DNA of 64,000 bases, from positions 119,218 through 183,217 of the forward strand of contig JAGWHD010000001.1 in assembly GCA_028866995.1 (NCBI GenBank), read 5' to 3'. The stretch's first letter is position 1; each line of letters opens with the position of its first letter. Origin of the DNA: Microcaldota archaeon (lineage in GTDB: Archaea; Micrarchaeota; Micrarchaeia; Micrarchaeales; CABMGC01). The translations under genes and the position numbers were made by a program. A model generated the notes under the pieces. It did not search any database and had not been told where the DNA came from. It saw only the letters and a list, made by a program, of their open reading frames with translations. Shown piece by piece: positions 15,847 through 24,536 of this stretch.

Positions 15847-17357
15847 CAGCCCACCTTGAAGACATCCCTTGAGTATGGAAGGCCCTTCCTTGCGATGTCC
15901 AACACGTAGTTAGGGTCCTTGTAGTAGTTTGCGACGACGGTGCCTGCGGAATCGACGTCGAACACGTTGTTCTTAGTCATCCAGCTGAGTATCTCTACCT
16001 TCTCCTTTATGTTCTCGTCTATCTCCTGCTTGGTGTATCCGCCATACAGCGTCAGCAGCTCCGCAAGCCTGGACATCCCAGACACCTGGACGAACGAGTC
16101 CGCGCGCATGTTCCACCTGTATATGACGCTGGCGTCGCCGCTCCTCTGTATCTCACCGAACTCGAAGACCCTCCTTATTCCCAGGCGCCTGTGCCTGAAA
16201 AGGGATATTATGCCGCCTATCGAGTTCATCATTATCTTTGGTATGTCCATCGGCGGGTTGACCATCCTTATTATCGTATCCTGCGCGTTGTCCGCGTGTA
16301 TGGTGCCGTACACTGCGTGCCCGGTATGGATCGCCTCGAACAGCGTCTCGGCGTCCGGCTTGGTCCTGATCTCCCCGACGAGCATTATGTCAGGCCTCTG
16401 CCTGAGGGCGTTGATCATCAGGTGGTAGAGAGTTATCTCTCCCTTGCCCTCGGGATTAGGCTGCCTCGTGAGCATCGGCACCCACTGCAGGAACTCCGGC
16501 AGCGTCAGTTCCCTAGTCTCTTCCACGGATATGACTCGCCTTGCCGCAGGCATGAAGATCGATATCGCGTTGAGGAACGAGGTCTTTCCGCTGGCAGTCC
16601 CTCCAGATATCAGCATGCTGATCTCGTTCTGTATGCAGAGCCATATCATGGATGCGAGCTCCGGAGATACAGTCTTGTTGGCTATGAGCGCAGGTATGGT
16701 CCACGGGTTCTTCGAGAATTTTCTTATGGTTATCGTGTTGCCGTGCTGCGAGACCGGGAACAGCGTGGCGTTGACTCTTGAGCCGTCCGTCAGCTCGGCG
16801 TCCATGAGCGGCGTCAGGTTGCTTATCTGCCTTCCTACCCTCCTCCCTATCTGCTCGGCGTCGTTGTAGATGGTATCCTCGTCGAAGAACTTGAGGTTGG
16901 TCTTGCACCACCCGTACAGCTTGTGGAAGACCCAGATGTAGTCCCTTGAGCCATTGACCGCGATCTCTTCCAGGTTGTCGTCCGCAAGCAAGACTTCAAG
17001 GTCCCCAAGACCAAGTATCACGTTGGTGATGTATGCTATGAGAACCCGCTTGACGTCCTCCTTTGTCCCTGGAAGGTACTTGTCTATTATTATGTTCGAT
17101 GCGCTGAGGTACTTCTTGTTGACCTCGGCGATGTATGCTGGGTCGTTGATCCTTGAGGGGTCTATCGGCACCAGCGTCAGCAGCTCGTGCCTTAGCGACA
17201 GCAGCAGTATCTTGGTCGCGTCCCCCAGCCCTGGCACTGTAACGTCATATCTCGGTATGAACCCCCCGGCCTCGTACACCTTGACCTCTGCGACTATGCC
17301 GTGGGCGTCGAGCTTGTAGGTCGCGTAGGTCTTTGGTTGCGTCTCTGCCTCCATCAA
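15846..17357 (-). CDS. Type II/IV secretion system ATPase (GspE/VirB11 superfamily) of the first pilus system
   Basis: The 503-residue protein shows the full set of motifs: Walker A GGTASGKTS, the Asp-box region VISVEETREL, Walker B DIMLVGEIR and the His box TGHAVYGTIHA. The N-terminal 200 residues include LADDNLEEIAVNG, typical of the N-terminal domain of this family. Such hexameric ATPases supply energy for pilin export. It lies second in a minus-strand operon, after the coiled-coil protein and before two TadC proteins, which identifies it as the motor of the pilus whose subunits are encoded convergently at 3-13 kb. No prepilin peptidase gene was found in the window. Confidence 0.93.
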   Translation of the reverse strand: MMEAETQPKTYATYKLDAHGIVAEVKVYEAGGFIPRYDVTVPGLGDATKILLLSLRHELLTLVPIDPSRINDPAYIAEVNKKYLSASNIIIDKYLPGTKEDVKRVLIAYITNVILGLGDLEVLLADDNLEEIAVNGSRDYIWVFHKLYGWCKTNLKFFDEDTIYNDAEQIGRRVGRQISNLTPLMDAELTDGSRVNATLFPVSQHGNTITIRKFSKNPWTIPALIANKTVSPELASMIWLCIQNEISMLISGGTASGKTSFLNAISIFMPAARRVISVEETRELTLPEFLQWVPMLTRQPNPEGKGEITLYHLMINALRQRPDIMLVGEIRTKPDAETLFEAIHTGHAVYGTIHADNAQDTIIRMVNPPMDIPKIMMNSIGGIISLFRHRRLGIRRVFEFGEIQRSGDASVIYRWNMRADSFVQVSGMSRLAELLTLYGGYTKQEIDENIKEKVEILSWMTKNNVFDVDSAGTVVANYYKDPNYVLDIARKGLPYSRDVFKVG

Positions 17358-17360
17358 GCA

Positions 17361-18560
17361 TCACTTTCCTATGTCCTTTGCCTCGCCGCTGGCCTTGTCG
17401 GCGGCGCCCTTGAGCTCGTTGGTGCTGCCCGCGAGGTCCTTGGTCTTCTTCTCGAGGATGTCCAGCTTCTGGCTCTTGTCCATTAGCCTTGGCCCTGAGA
17501 GCGCGTCGAGCGCCTTGAGCTCGTTCGATATCTGCGCCAGGTTCTTGGTTATCGACTCCTTGTCCTTGGCTATCTCGTCCATCTCCTTCCTTATGCCGTT
17601 TATCTTGTCGTTGACCTCGGCAGCTGCGCCGAACTGCTTCTTTATGTCGGCCATCTTGGCCTTGAATGCCGCAAGACTGCTGTCCGCGGTGTCTGTGTAC
17701 CTGCCTATCTCCTCCTTGCCCTTCGAGGCGTCGTCCAGCATGCGCGCAGTCTCACGGTTTATCCTCTCTATGGATTTCTTGGCATTGAGCCTGTAGCTCT
17801 TCGCGAGCCTCTCATACTCCTCCACCTGCCTCTCCTCTACCCTGACTATCTCGCCCAGTTGCCTGGTCTCCTCGGTTATGCTGCTCCTCAGCCCTATGAC
17901 ATAATCGCGGTGCCTGCCTATTATCTGCCTTATCTCCTCGTTAGCGTCGCCGAGCGACTTCGAGTATGCTGACACCTTCGCCTTTATGTCCTCTATTATC
18001 CTCCTCGCGTTGTTCGTGTCAAGGGAGAAGGTCTCGAGCCTGGTGGCGTGCTGCTGCATAGTCTGTATCTCCTTCTGCAGCTCCGCCTGCATCATGTCCG
18101 CCTCCTTCTTCTTCGTCTTCATCTTCACGTATGAATTGTCTATCGCGTTCTCCACGCTGTTGAGGCTGTCGAGCATCCCCTTGAGGTCCTTGTACTTCTC
18201 CTTGAAGAGCTTCTCTATCGAGTCGATGGACTTGCTCATCGCATCCATCTGCAGCGATACCTGGTTCACTATAGCCATCTGCGACTGCACCTCGGTGCTT
18301 ATGTCAGACTTCTTCGCATCGGTCGTCTGCTTCAGTGTGTCGAACTGCTCGCTGGTTATCGTAAGAGGAGAAAGATACATCTTGCCAGCCTTGTAGGATA
18401 TCTTCAGCGCGTTAGCCCTTTCGAGTATGTTGGCCCATTCTATGATTGTAGGCTCCCCGACCCCCAGCGCAGCGGACAACGAAGTGACGTTCGTCTCCCC
18501 ATGCTCGCGCAGGAACGCGACTAGAGCGTCTATGCTTGTCTTGATTTCCTGGTCAGCCAT
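17361..18560 (-). CDS. Winged-helix plus long coiled-coil protein, first gene of the pilus operon
   Basis: Residues 10-70 look like a winged-helix domain (VTSLSAALGVGEPTIIEWAN, then a wing with GKMYLSPL). Residues 90-380 are almost wholly coiled coil, with heptads of K, E, I and L and no membrane segment. Two other proteins of the window (35686-36411 and 41470-41979) also join a coiled coil and a winged helix. With no gap to the ATPase gene (three bases), it may be a cytoplasmic scaffold or an assembly-linked regulator; which one cannot be told from sequence. Confidence 0.75.
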   Translation of the reverse strand: MADQEIKTSIDALVAFLREHGETNVTSLSAALGVGEPTIIEWANILERANALKISYKAGKMYLSPLTITSEQFDTLKQTTDAKKSDISTEVQSQMAIVNQVSLQMDAMSKSIDSIEKLFKEKYKDLKGMLDSLNSVENAIDNSYVKMKTKKKEADMMQAELQKEIQTMQQHATRLETFSLDTNNARRIIEDIKAKVSAYSKSLGDANEEIRQIIGRHRDYVIGLRSSITEETRQLGEIVRVEERQVEEYERLAKSYRLNAKKSIERINRETARMLDDASKGKEEIGRYTDTADSSLAAFKAKMADIKKQFGAAAEVNDKINGIRKEMDEIAKDKESITKNLAQISNELKALDALSGPRLMDKSQKLDILEKKTKDLAGSTNELKGAADKASGEAKDIGK

Positions 18561-18862
18561 GGGCCCACAACCATAAACATAGACAACTTTAAGTTTAATA
18601 ATTTAACTAGGAATTGCGATGCCGTCTCTTTCTGCGCCGTTTTTCCAGACGACAAGCCGTTGAGATATAGACGTAGTGGCATACGACAGTTGCTTTCCAG
18701 CCTTGCGTGAGGCGCGAATGGCGCATCAGGAGCATTGCGGGCAGCGTCCTGTAGCGGCGAACGGCATGAACATGCAGGCATGGAACGCGTGCCAGATTCC
18801 GCTCGCGCATCGTGCCGCTCCCAACGAAAGGTATTTAAATCACCTATTCAACATACTTTCTG
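18561..18862. other. Intergenic region between the divergent pilus operon and the VirB2-like gene
   Basis: About 300 bases. The left end is AT-rich and should hold the promoter of the minus-strand operon. The middle (18640-18820) is GC-rich and has no good ORF or tRNA; I saw no recognisable RNA family there. TATTTAAA at 18832-18839 is a clear TATA box whose expected start point (near 18862) falls at or just before the VirB2-like start codons. Confidence 0.55.
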
Positions 18863-19240
18863 GTGTTCAATGTGGACATGATAGCATTAAGGAAGTACAT
18901 GAATTACATATTCCTGCTGGTCACAGCCGGAAGCATGTTTGCAGGATTGGCCTCGGCAGCTGCGTCTACAAGCATAAGCCAGCAGCTCTGCGGCATAGTA
19001 GATACTATTAGAAGCATCATAGGGATCCTTGCGCTGCTGCTCTTCATAGCAGGGGGCGCCCTCTATGCAGTGGCCCACGTGATGCCTGCTGCAGGAAACC
19101 TGAAGGGAAACCTGCAGGGATGGTCCGTAGGCATGATAGTCGGAGGAGTTGTAGGGCTCATAATAGTGCTCACTGCACCTTGGGTCCTCAGCAGCATAAT
19201 AGGCTTCGCAGGAGGAAAGGTCTCGGTCCCGAAGTGCTGA
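18863..19240 (+). CDS. VirB2/TrbC-like small membrane protein (putative secretion pilin)
   Basis: The protein has a cleavable signal-like N-terminus (FLLVTAGSMFAGLASAAAS), then a short loop with one cysteine and two long hydrophobic helices (about IRSIIGILALLLFIAGGALY and SVGMIVGGVVGLIIVLTAPW) separated by a polar turn. Signal peptide, two helices and about 100 residues is the VirB2/TrbC layout; family membership is inferred from layout, not from a clear sequence match. GTG at 18863 is used here, but ATG at 18878 is equally possible. A TATA box 26 bases upstream would give little or no leader. It precedes the VirB6-like array, fitting a pilin or channel lining of the same apparatus. Confidence 0.6.
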   Translation: MFNVDMIALRKYMNYIFLLVTAGSMFAGLASAAASTSISQQLCGIVDTIRSIIGILALLLFIAGGALYAVAHVMPAAGNLKGNLQGWSVGMIVGGVVGLIIVLTAPWVLSSIIGFAGGKVSVPKC

Positions 19241-19289
19241 TGCGCTTCGGAGGCCTCTAGGCCCCAATGTTTTTTAGCCCAGGGAGAGT

Positions 19290-21188
19290 ATGTGGAAGGT
19301 CTCTCTTTCAGGCATCTCTCTCGCTGAGCTCCTTATCCTTCTTTTTGCCACAGTCCTGCTTTCCGGCACCTTCGGCACCATCGGCACCCTCAACAGGGAG
19401 TTCTCTGCAATAACATCGGCTTTCGCTCTCTTCACCGTGCTTGCGATAGCCTGCCATTTCGCGTTCCGCATCACCAAGAATAAGAGATACCTTCTCGCGC
19501 TCAACGCCTCCTTCGCGATGGCTCTTGCATGTATCGCATACTATTTCTTGCAGTCAGGAGCCATGAATCTGTTCTACCTTGTCAATCTGATAGATTACGC
19601 TACAAAGTACATCCTGCAGTTCCTCATGCTCGTCCCGCTTTTCGTATTCGCAATAATCGGAGCGCATCTCATTGGCGGAAAGAAAGACATGAAGAGGATG
19701 TACATCGGCATTGCGATGCTGGCGCTCGTGCTCTTTGTCCTTTGCATATATTTCCTCAGCGGAAGGATATTCACAGGATACAGGATAGGTGACGAGAACT
19801 ACCTATCGGTGCTGAGCGTCAATGCCACCCTCCATGGCCTGAACCCCTATGCCCTCTCCTTCGAGAGGCAGCTTTACAGCGCGGCATCCTCGGACCGCAT
19901 ACTCGCCAACACCATAACCACGAACAACTCCATAATAGGCAGGTTCGACTATCCGGCGCTCTTCTTCCTGGTCCAGGCCCCTTTCTACATCGTTTCTGGG
20001 TTTGGCATAGGGAGTGTTTCTGGCATAGGGTCGCTGCTGCAGGCCGCGGTCTTCATGTTCATCGCGATCGTGTGCATCGTGTTCAGCATCGACAGGAAGG
20101 GCCTCCTCAAGCCCAAGTATACCCTTATAATATTCGCTGTCCTGGGCCTTTTCTCGATAAACTCCTTTGTCAACCTCCTAATGATAGCGCTGATGGTAAT
20201 CGCGTACAGGAACATCGATAGCAGGCACGTGTGGTTGGCGCTGGGCCTAGCGGCATCCATCCAGGAGGAGATGTGGCTGCCGTGCCTGCTGATGATAGCC
20301 TATGTCTTCAACAACCACGGCGCAAAGAGGGGCATTTACGCTCTCGCAGGCACTATTGCAGTGTTCTTCGCGATAAACGCCTATTTCATTCTCCAAGGGC
20401 CAGCGGTGTTCTTTGGCAACGTGTTCCTTCCAGCGTCATCGAGCATACTCCCCAACGGACCTGCGTTCTTCAGCTCTTTCCTGCTGACCAACTATGGCAT
20501 GCTGCTGGGATCCTTCCCCCAAATCACCGCCATCGTGGCGCTGCTGCTGCTCGTCCTGTTCCTCTACTTCAACAGGAAGGAGATGATATTCCTGTTCTCG
20601 GTGATACCTTGGATGTTCTTCGGCCACGCGCTTGCTGCATACTATGCCATGTTCTTCTTCCTGTTCGTGGCGTCGCTCCACATAAGCACTAAGGAGAGGC
20701 AGGGACGCCTGGCAACAGTGATGAGAAAGAGCGTGATGGCCAGGTACGTGACTGCCGGTGCCTTTTCGGCACTTCTTGTGTCTGTCCTCCTTGTGGCTTA
20801 CTCGTCACATGCGGCATACGTCAGCGGTTTCCAGATGAGCATAACGAACCAGAGCCTCAGCCACCAGGGCAACATGAGCGTCTACGATGCAGACATCGGA
20901 TACTGGCATCTCTCTAACAATACAATGCATCTCGTTATATACGGATACGGCAATTACACCGATGGCCAGTACGGGTTCTACAACCAGAGCATGATACCTG
21001 AGAGCGCGCAATGCACCAGCCACAGGTGCCTGGTAAACCCGAACATCATACTCCTCAATGGCAGCGATTCGTCTTACCATATCCGCGCGGTCATAACCTC
21101 GAACTCGCTTACGCCCATAACGTACGCGTCGGCAGAGCTGTACAACGGCCAGTACGTCTACGTTGCCCATGGCGTCTGGTACCATTGA
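19290..21188 (+). CDS. Polytopic membrane protein resembling GT-C glycosyltransferases
   Basis: The 632-residue protein has about 11-12 hydrophobic helices up to residue 520, followed by an exported C-terminal domain with many NxS/T sites and a cysteine pair (CTSHRC). After the early helices comes a loop with GYRIGDENYLSVLSVNATLHGLNPY, and DYPALFF later; such acidic pairs and NPY segments in the first large loop are typical of GT-C mannosyl/oligosaccharyl-type enzymes (GT39/GT87-like). It might glycosylate the Asn/Ser/Thr-rich pilins nearby; substrate is unknown. It starts at ATG behind GGGAG. Confidence 0.6.
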   Translation: MWKVSLSGISLAELLILLFATVLLSGTFGTIGTLNREFSAITSAFALFTVLAIACHFAFRITKNKRYLLALNASFAMALACIAYYFLQSGAMNLFYLVNLIDYATKYILQFLMLVPLFVFAIIGAHLIGGKKDMKRMYIGIAMLALVLFVLCIYFLSGRIFTGYRIGDENYLSVLSVNATLHGLNPYALSFERQLYSAASSDRILANTITTNNSIIGRFDYPALFFLVQAPFYIVSGFGIGSVSGIGSLLQAAVFMFIAIVCIVFSIDRKGLLKPKYTLIIFAVLGLFSINSFVNLLMIALMVIAYRNIDSRHVWLALGLAASIQEEMWLPCLLMIAYVFNNHGAKRGIYALAGTIAVFFAINAYFILQGPAVFFGNVFLPASSSILPNGPAFFSSFLLTNYGMLLGSFPQITAIVALLLLVLFLYFNRKEMIFLFSVIPWMFFGHALAAYYAMFFFLFVASLHISTKERQGRLATVMRKSVMARYVTAGAFSALLVSVLLVAYSSHAAYVSGFQMSITNQSLSHQGNMSVYDADIGYWHLSNNTMHLVIYGYGNYTDGQYGFYNQSMIPESAQCTSHRCLVNPNIILLNGSDSSYHIRAVITSNSLTPITYASAELYNGQYVYVAHGVWYH

Positions 21189-21230
21189 TAGGTTTTTATT
21201 CTTATGTTGGTGAATAGATTTGGTGCCTGA

Positions 21231-21962
21231 TTGGGAAACATCGTCAGCGATTCGTTCGAGCTATACAAGAAGAACCTCAAGCTCGTGCTCTTCTTCTCAA
21301 TACCGTTCATAATAGCTTTTGCCATACCTCTGCTGGCTCCGTTCCCGACATACGTCAGCATAGGCGCGATATTCCTCAGGAGCGCGAGCATATTCGTCAA
21401 CATGAACCCGATAAGCCTTGCCGTCATAGCGATATCCACATTCTTCAGCCTGCTCTTCCTTAGCTTCGCCTTCGTTGCGATAAGCCTGATAGTAAAGTCA
21501 GAGAAGACGCACGTCAAGATAGGAATCAGGGTAATCAACGACATAGAGAGGCACATAGGCAGTGTCTTCATCGTCCTTCTTGGATACACCATCTTCTTGA
21601 TGGCAGTGAACATATTGAGCTATTACGCAGGATTGGAGGGCGTGGCGACGCCGTTGCTCGGCTTCGTAGCCTTCCTGCTGATATTCTATGCCCCTAGCGC
21701 GATAGTCGTTGACAACAAGCACGCGTTCAGGGCCATATGGGACAGCGCGAAGCTCGTGATAAGGGAGCCGCAGTACTTCTTGATATGGCTGCTGCTCATT
21801 ACGCTGGTAGGGTCGGTGCTCGACCTGCTGACCATAGGCATATTCGGCACCTTCTGGTCAAGGTACGTCATGCTGGTGCTCAATTCTGTTTTCGTGCTCC
21901 CGTACTTTGTCATATTCATGGCAGAGGCGTACATGAGGAGGTTCAAGCTGCTGAAGCACTGA
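21231..21962 (+). CDS. Unrecognised six-helix membrane protein, 243 aa
   Basis: A TTG start at 21231 gives MGNIVSDSFELYKKNLKLVL, an amphipathic helix followed by about six membrane helices. The opening (DSFELYKKNLK) and APSAIVVDNKHAFRAIWDS are like small integral membrane proteins related to the membrane domain of GlpQ-type or DUF7544-like archaeal proteins, but I cannot name a family. It sits between the GT-C-like gene and the VirB6-like array, on the same strand, and so might assist surface assembly. Confidence 0.6.
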   Translation: MGNIVSDSFELYKKNLKLVLFFSIPFIIAFAIPLLAPFPTYVSIGAIFLRSASIFVNMNPISLAVIAISTFFSLLFLSFAFVAISLIVKSEKTHVKIGIRVINDIERHIGSVFIVLLGYTIFLMAVNILSYYAGLEGVATPLLGFVAFLLIFYAPSAIVVDNKHAFRAIWDSAKLVIREPQYFLIWLLLITLVGSVLDLLTIGIFGTFWSRYVMLVLNSVFVLPYFVIFMAEAYMRRFKLLKH

Positions 21963-22009
21963 ATCCGCAGTCCGTGTTTGCGTTTTTGCCCTCATTATTT
22001 TGTGAACAG

Positions 22010-22017
22010 TATATAAA
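22010..22017 (+). promoter_or_regulatory. TATA box of the VirB6-like operon (leaderless start)
   Basis: TATATAAA is centred about 26 bases before ATG 22039, so transcription should begin at the start codon itself. This is the only obvious promoter before the six coupled membrane-protein genes. Confidence 0.65.
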
Positions 22018-22038
22018 CTTGACTAGCAGAGTATATCT

Positions 22039-23331
22039 ATGCGAGCACTCCCCATGCTGTTGCTCATTTTAGTCCTAGCGATGCTTGTTTCGGGAAGGGC
22101 CTCTGCTGCTTTTTACCAGGACAAGGCGTACTGCAACACCCAGGTGGCGACGGGCGCGTACGCGATACCTGTCGCGGGCATAGAGCTCTCCCTGCTGGCG
22201 ATAAGCCTCTCTTTCAGCGTGGTCGCGATAGCGGTTATGATAAATAGGCTTGTCCCGAGCTCAGGAGTCAGCGGCTGGATAAACAACGAGTACTGGGAGC
22301 TCGCCAAGTCGGTCATGCTGATAGCGGCAATCTATGGACTCCTGACGTTCATGAGCAACATCGCTCTCTGGATAAACCCCTCCCCGGGGATAAACCCAGG
22401 CACAGGTTCCTATACCGGCTTCGCATCCGGCACGACCTACAGCCAGAACATAGGAGGGCCTGGAGGGCTGCTGGTAGGGGCTGAGGGCTACATGTGCAAG
22501 GTCAGCCACGAGCTGCTGAGCGCTACGCTTGCCATGGGCCAGATGTCGCTGGGAGTAAAGCTGCTGCAGCATTCGCTCTCATCGCAAAGCGGCCTGCAGA
22601 TTGGTGCATACACGCCCATACCGATCCCGTTGCCCCCAGGGTTCTGGCTCAAATTCGGCTTCACCGCCTATCCATACGCGAGCCTGCTCCTTGACAGCGG
22701 GAGCATCATCATAGGCGCGTTTGCGTCGCCAGTAAGGGACGCGGTCGTCTTCCTGTTATTTCCCATGACCTCGTTGGTAGTGGTGGTGGAGCAGCTGCTC
22801 CCAGCGCTGGCCAGCATAGGCCTTGAGGTGCTGATACCTCTGGGGCTGGTGCTTAGGGCATTTCCGTTCGCTAGGGGTGTTGGCGGCACAGCGGTAGCGA
22901 TAGGCATCGGAGCTGCTGTAGTGTATCCGGCACTGCTGGTTCTGTTCAACCAGCCGATAGACTATTACATAACCAGTGCGTATCCAATCAGTACCGTACA
23001 TCCGCCTTATACATGCGCAGACGCGGTCTCAGGAATAGGTGGCGTGGGGGGCACAGTGCTCAGCGTATTATGCGGAGGGGTTGACCTTACTGTGGGCCAG
23101 ATAGCGGATAGCGTGTATGGGTTGGCCGAGGCGCTACCGTGGACATGGCATGTCTTCGGCCCGGCCACGCCTTACCTCAATTTCCTGATAGACAATCTTT
23201 TTTACATAGTGCTTAACTTCCTCCTGTTCGCACTTGACCTGATACTGATGTATCCGATAGTCGATTCCATAGCCAGGTCGCTTGGAGGAACGATAAGATT
23301 CGAGCTTGGAGGCAAGCTGAGGCTGGCATGA
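22039..23331 (+). CDS. VirB6/TrbL-like polytopic membrane protein, paralogue 1
   Basis: The 430-residue protein begins with a signal peptide ending in ASA, then has about seven membrane helices with a long exported loop containing two or three cysteines. In its middle is the array's common core, GLVLRAFPFARGVGGTAVAI followed by a helix ending in YP. VirB6/TrbL proteins form the inner-membrane channel base of type IV secretion systems; assignment rests on topology, size and linkage to a VirB4-like ATPase. Its stop overlaps the next start (ATGATG). Confidence 0.7.
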   Translation: MRALPMLLLILVLAMLVSGRASAAFYQDKAYCNTQVATGAYAIPVAGIELSLLAISLSFSVVAIAVMINRLVPSSGVSGWINNEYWELAKSVMLIAAIYGLLTFMSNIALWINPSPGINPGTGSYTGFASGTTYSQNIGGPGGLLVGAEGYMCKVSHELLSATLAMGQMSLGVKLLQHSLSSQSGLQIGAYTPIPIPLPPGFWLKFGFTAYPYASLLLDSGSIIIGAFASPVRDAVVFLLFPMTSLVVVVEQLLPALASIGLEVLIPLGLVLRAFPFARGVGGTAVAIGIGAAVVYPALLVLFNQPIDYYITSAYPISTVHPPYTCADAVSGIGGVGGTVLSVLCGGVDLTVGQIADSVYGLAEALPWTWHVFGPATPYLNFLIDNLFYIVLNFLLFALDLILMYPIVDSIARSLGGTIRFELGGKLRLA

Positions 23332-24536
23332 TGTTCGGGTTGTTATTGCAGAGCAGCACCGTGTACCAGAACTACTGCACATTCGGAGGCATCAACACGA
23401 ATGACTGGGTGGGCATATGCACGCTTGTCATAATGGTGCTTCTGATGATAGGAGGCGCAATCTACGCGATCAGCAGCATATTGCCTGCTGCGATGCGGGA
23501 GAGGCTCAAGGGCGGCGCGAAGACCGAGATATTCCAGGCGTTGCTGGGCGCGATCATAGTGGCTGTTGTGGTCGCATTTGCCATGACGGCGTGCAGCATA
23601 GCGCAGACGATAACCTCCAGCACCACGACGCACATATTCAGCGGCGTCCAGTACAGCGATCCCATAGTCTTCGCACTGGCATATATGCGCGACCTAGTCT
23701 TCACCAAGGCGCTGGCGCTGTTCAGCCAGATATACTCGGAGACCATATCCCTTGTCTTATGGGGCAATGTACTAGGAGCGATAGCCGAGTTTACCTTCGG
23801 CACGGCGCAGTTCGCTACGGGAAACATCCAGATATCGCTGAGTGAGGATATCGTAGGGGTCTTCTTCGGGTTCTCCGGAGTCATGTCAGGGGCATACACG
23901 ACCCTGCTGATCGTGACCTTCGGCATACTGTACATACTCTACATATTCCTCGTCATAATACAGCAGACGGCGCTGACGGTCCTGCTGCCGCTTGCCATAG
24001 TCATGAGAAGCCTTCCGTTCATGGGGCCGAGGCTTAGGGAGACCGCAGATTCCTTCCTTGCGATAGCGATAGCCTTCTACTACATATTCCCGATGGCGAT
24101 AATACTGAACAACTTCATAGTCTCGTGGCTGTACACCTCCTGCAGCACGGGAGCCGAGCTGTGCAACCCCTACGTGCAGTATGCAGAGCCGTACAACCTT
24201 GGCAACATAGACATAACGAACCTCTTCAAGTCCGATTCCGTGGTGCATCTGGGCACGCTAGGCATCAACCTTCCGTTCACGTATTTCGGGCAGGGTCTGA
24301 CGGGTCTTGGAGGCTTCGGCAATGAGTTCACCTCCGGGTTCACAGCGATGGTTGCATTGCCTAACCTGATATTCCAGTACGGGTACCTTACTGCAGAGTA
24401 CATATTCGAGGGCATAGTGTTGATGGGACTTGCGATACTCATAACGGTAGGCTTTGCGCAGGGGCTCAGCAAGGCGCTTGGTTCCGCATCGAGGATAATC
24501 GGCTCAGGACCGATATGGGGAGGAGGTGGCAGCTGA
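23328..24536 (+). CDS. VirB6/TrbL-like polytopic membrane protein, paralogue 2
   Basis: The 402-residue protein lacks a cleavable signal and begins with an exported segment with cysteines. Two helices follow with a sequence like VirB2 (IMVLLMIGGAIYAISSILPA), then about five more. The core reads LAIVMRSLPFMGPRLRETAD, less regular than in its paralogues but at the same place before a helix ending in FP. A long exported loop contains cysteine pairs (SCSTGAELC). It overlaps the previous gene and abuts the next. Confidence 0.7.
   Translation: MMFGLLLQSSTVYQNYCTFGGINTNDWVGICTLVIMVLLMIGGAIYAISSILPAAMRERLKGGAKTEIFQALLGAIIVAVVVAFAMTACSIAQTITSSTTTHIFSGVQYSDPIVFALAYMRDLVFTKALALFSQIYSETISLVLWGNVLGAIAEFTFGTAQFATGNIQISLSEDIVGVFFGFSGVMSGAYTTLLIVTFGILYILYIFLVIIQQTALTVLLPLAIVMRSLPFMGPRLRETADSFLAIAIAFYYIFPMAIILNNFIVSWLYTSCSTGAELCNPYVQYAEPYNLGNIDITNLFKSDSVVHLGTLGINLPFTYFGQGLTGLGGFGNEFTSGFTAMVALPNLIFQYGYLTAEYIFEGIVLMGLAILITVGFAQGLSKALGSASRIIGSGPIWGGGGS

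Noticed and set aside
18600-18830. Structured RNA (RNase P or SRP RNA) in the GC-rich gap
   Set aside because: I looked for the conserved RNase P and SRP helix 8 sequences and found none; the GC-rich nature alone is not enough.
18676-19011. 111-codon frame crossing the intergenic region into the VirB2-like gene
   Set aside because: It overlaps the TATA box and the signal peptide of the real gene in another frame and encodes no recognisable segment.
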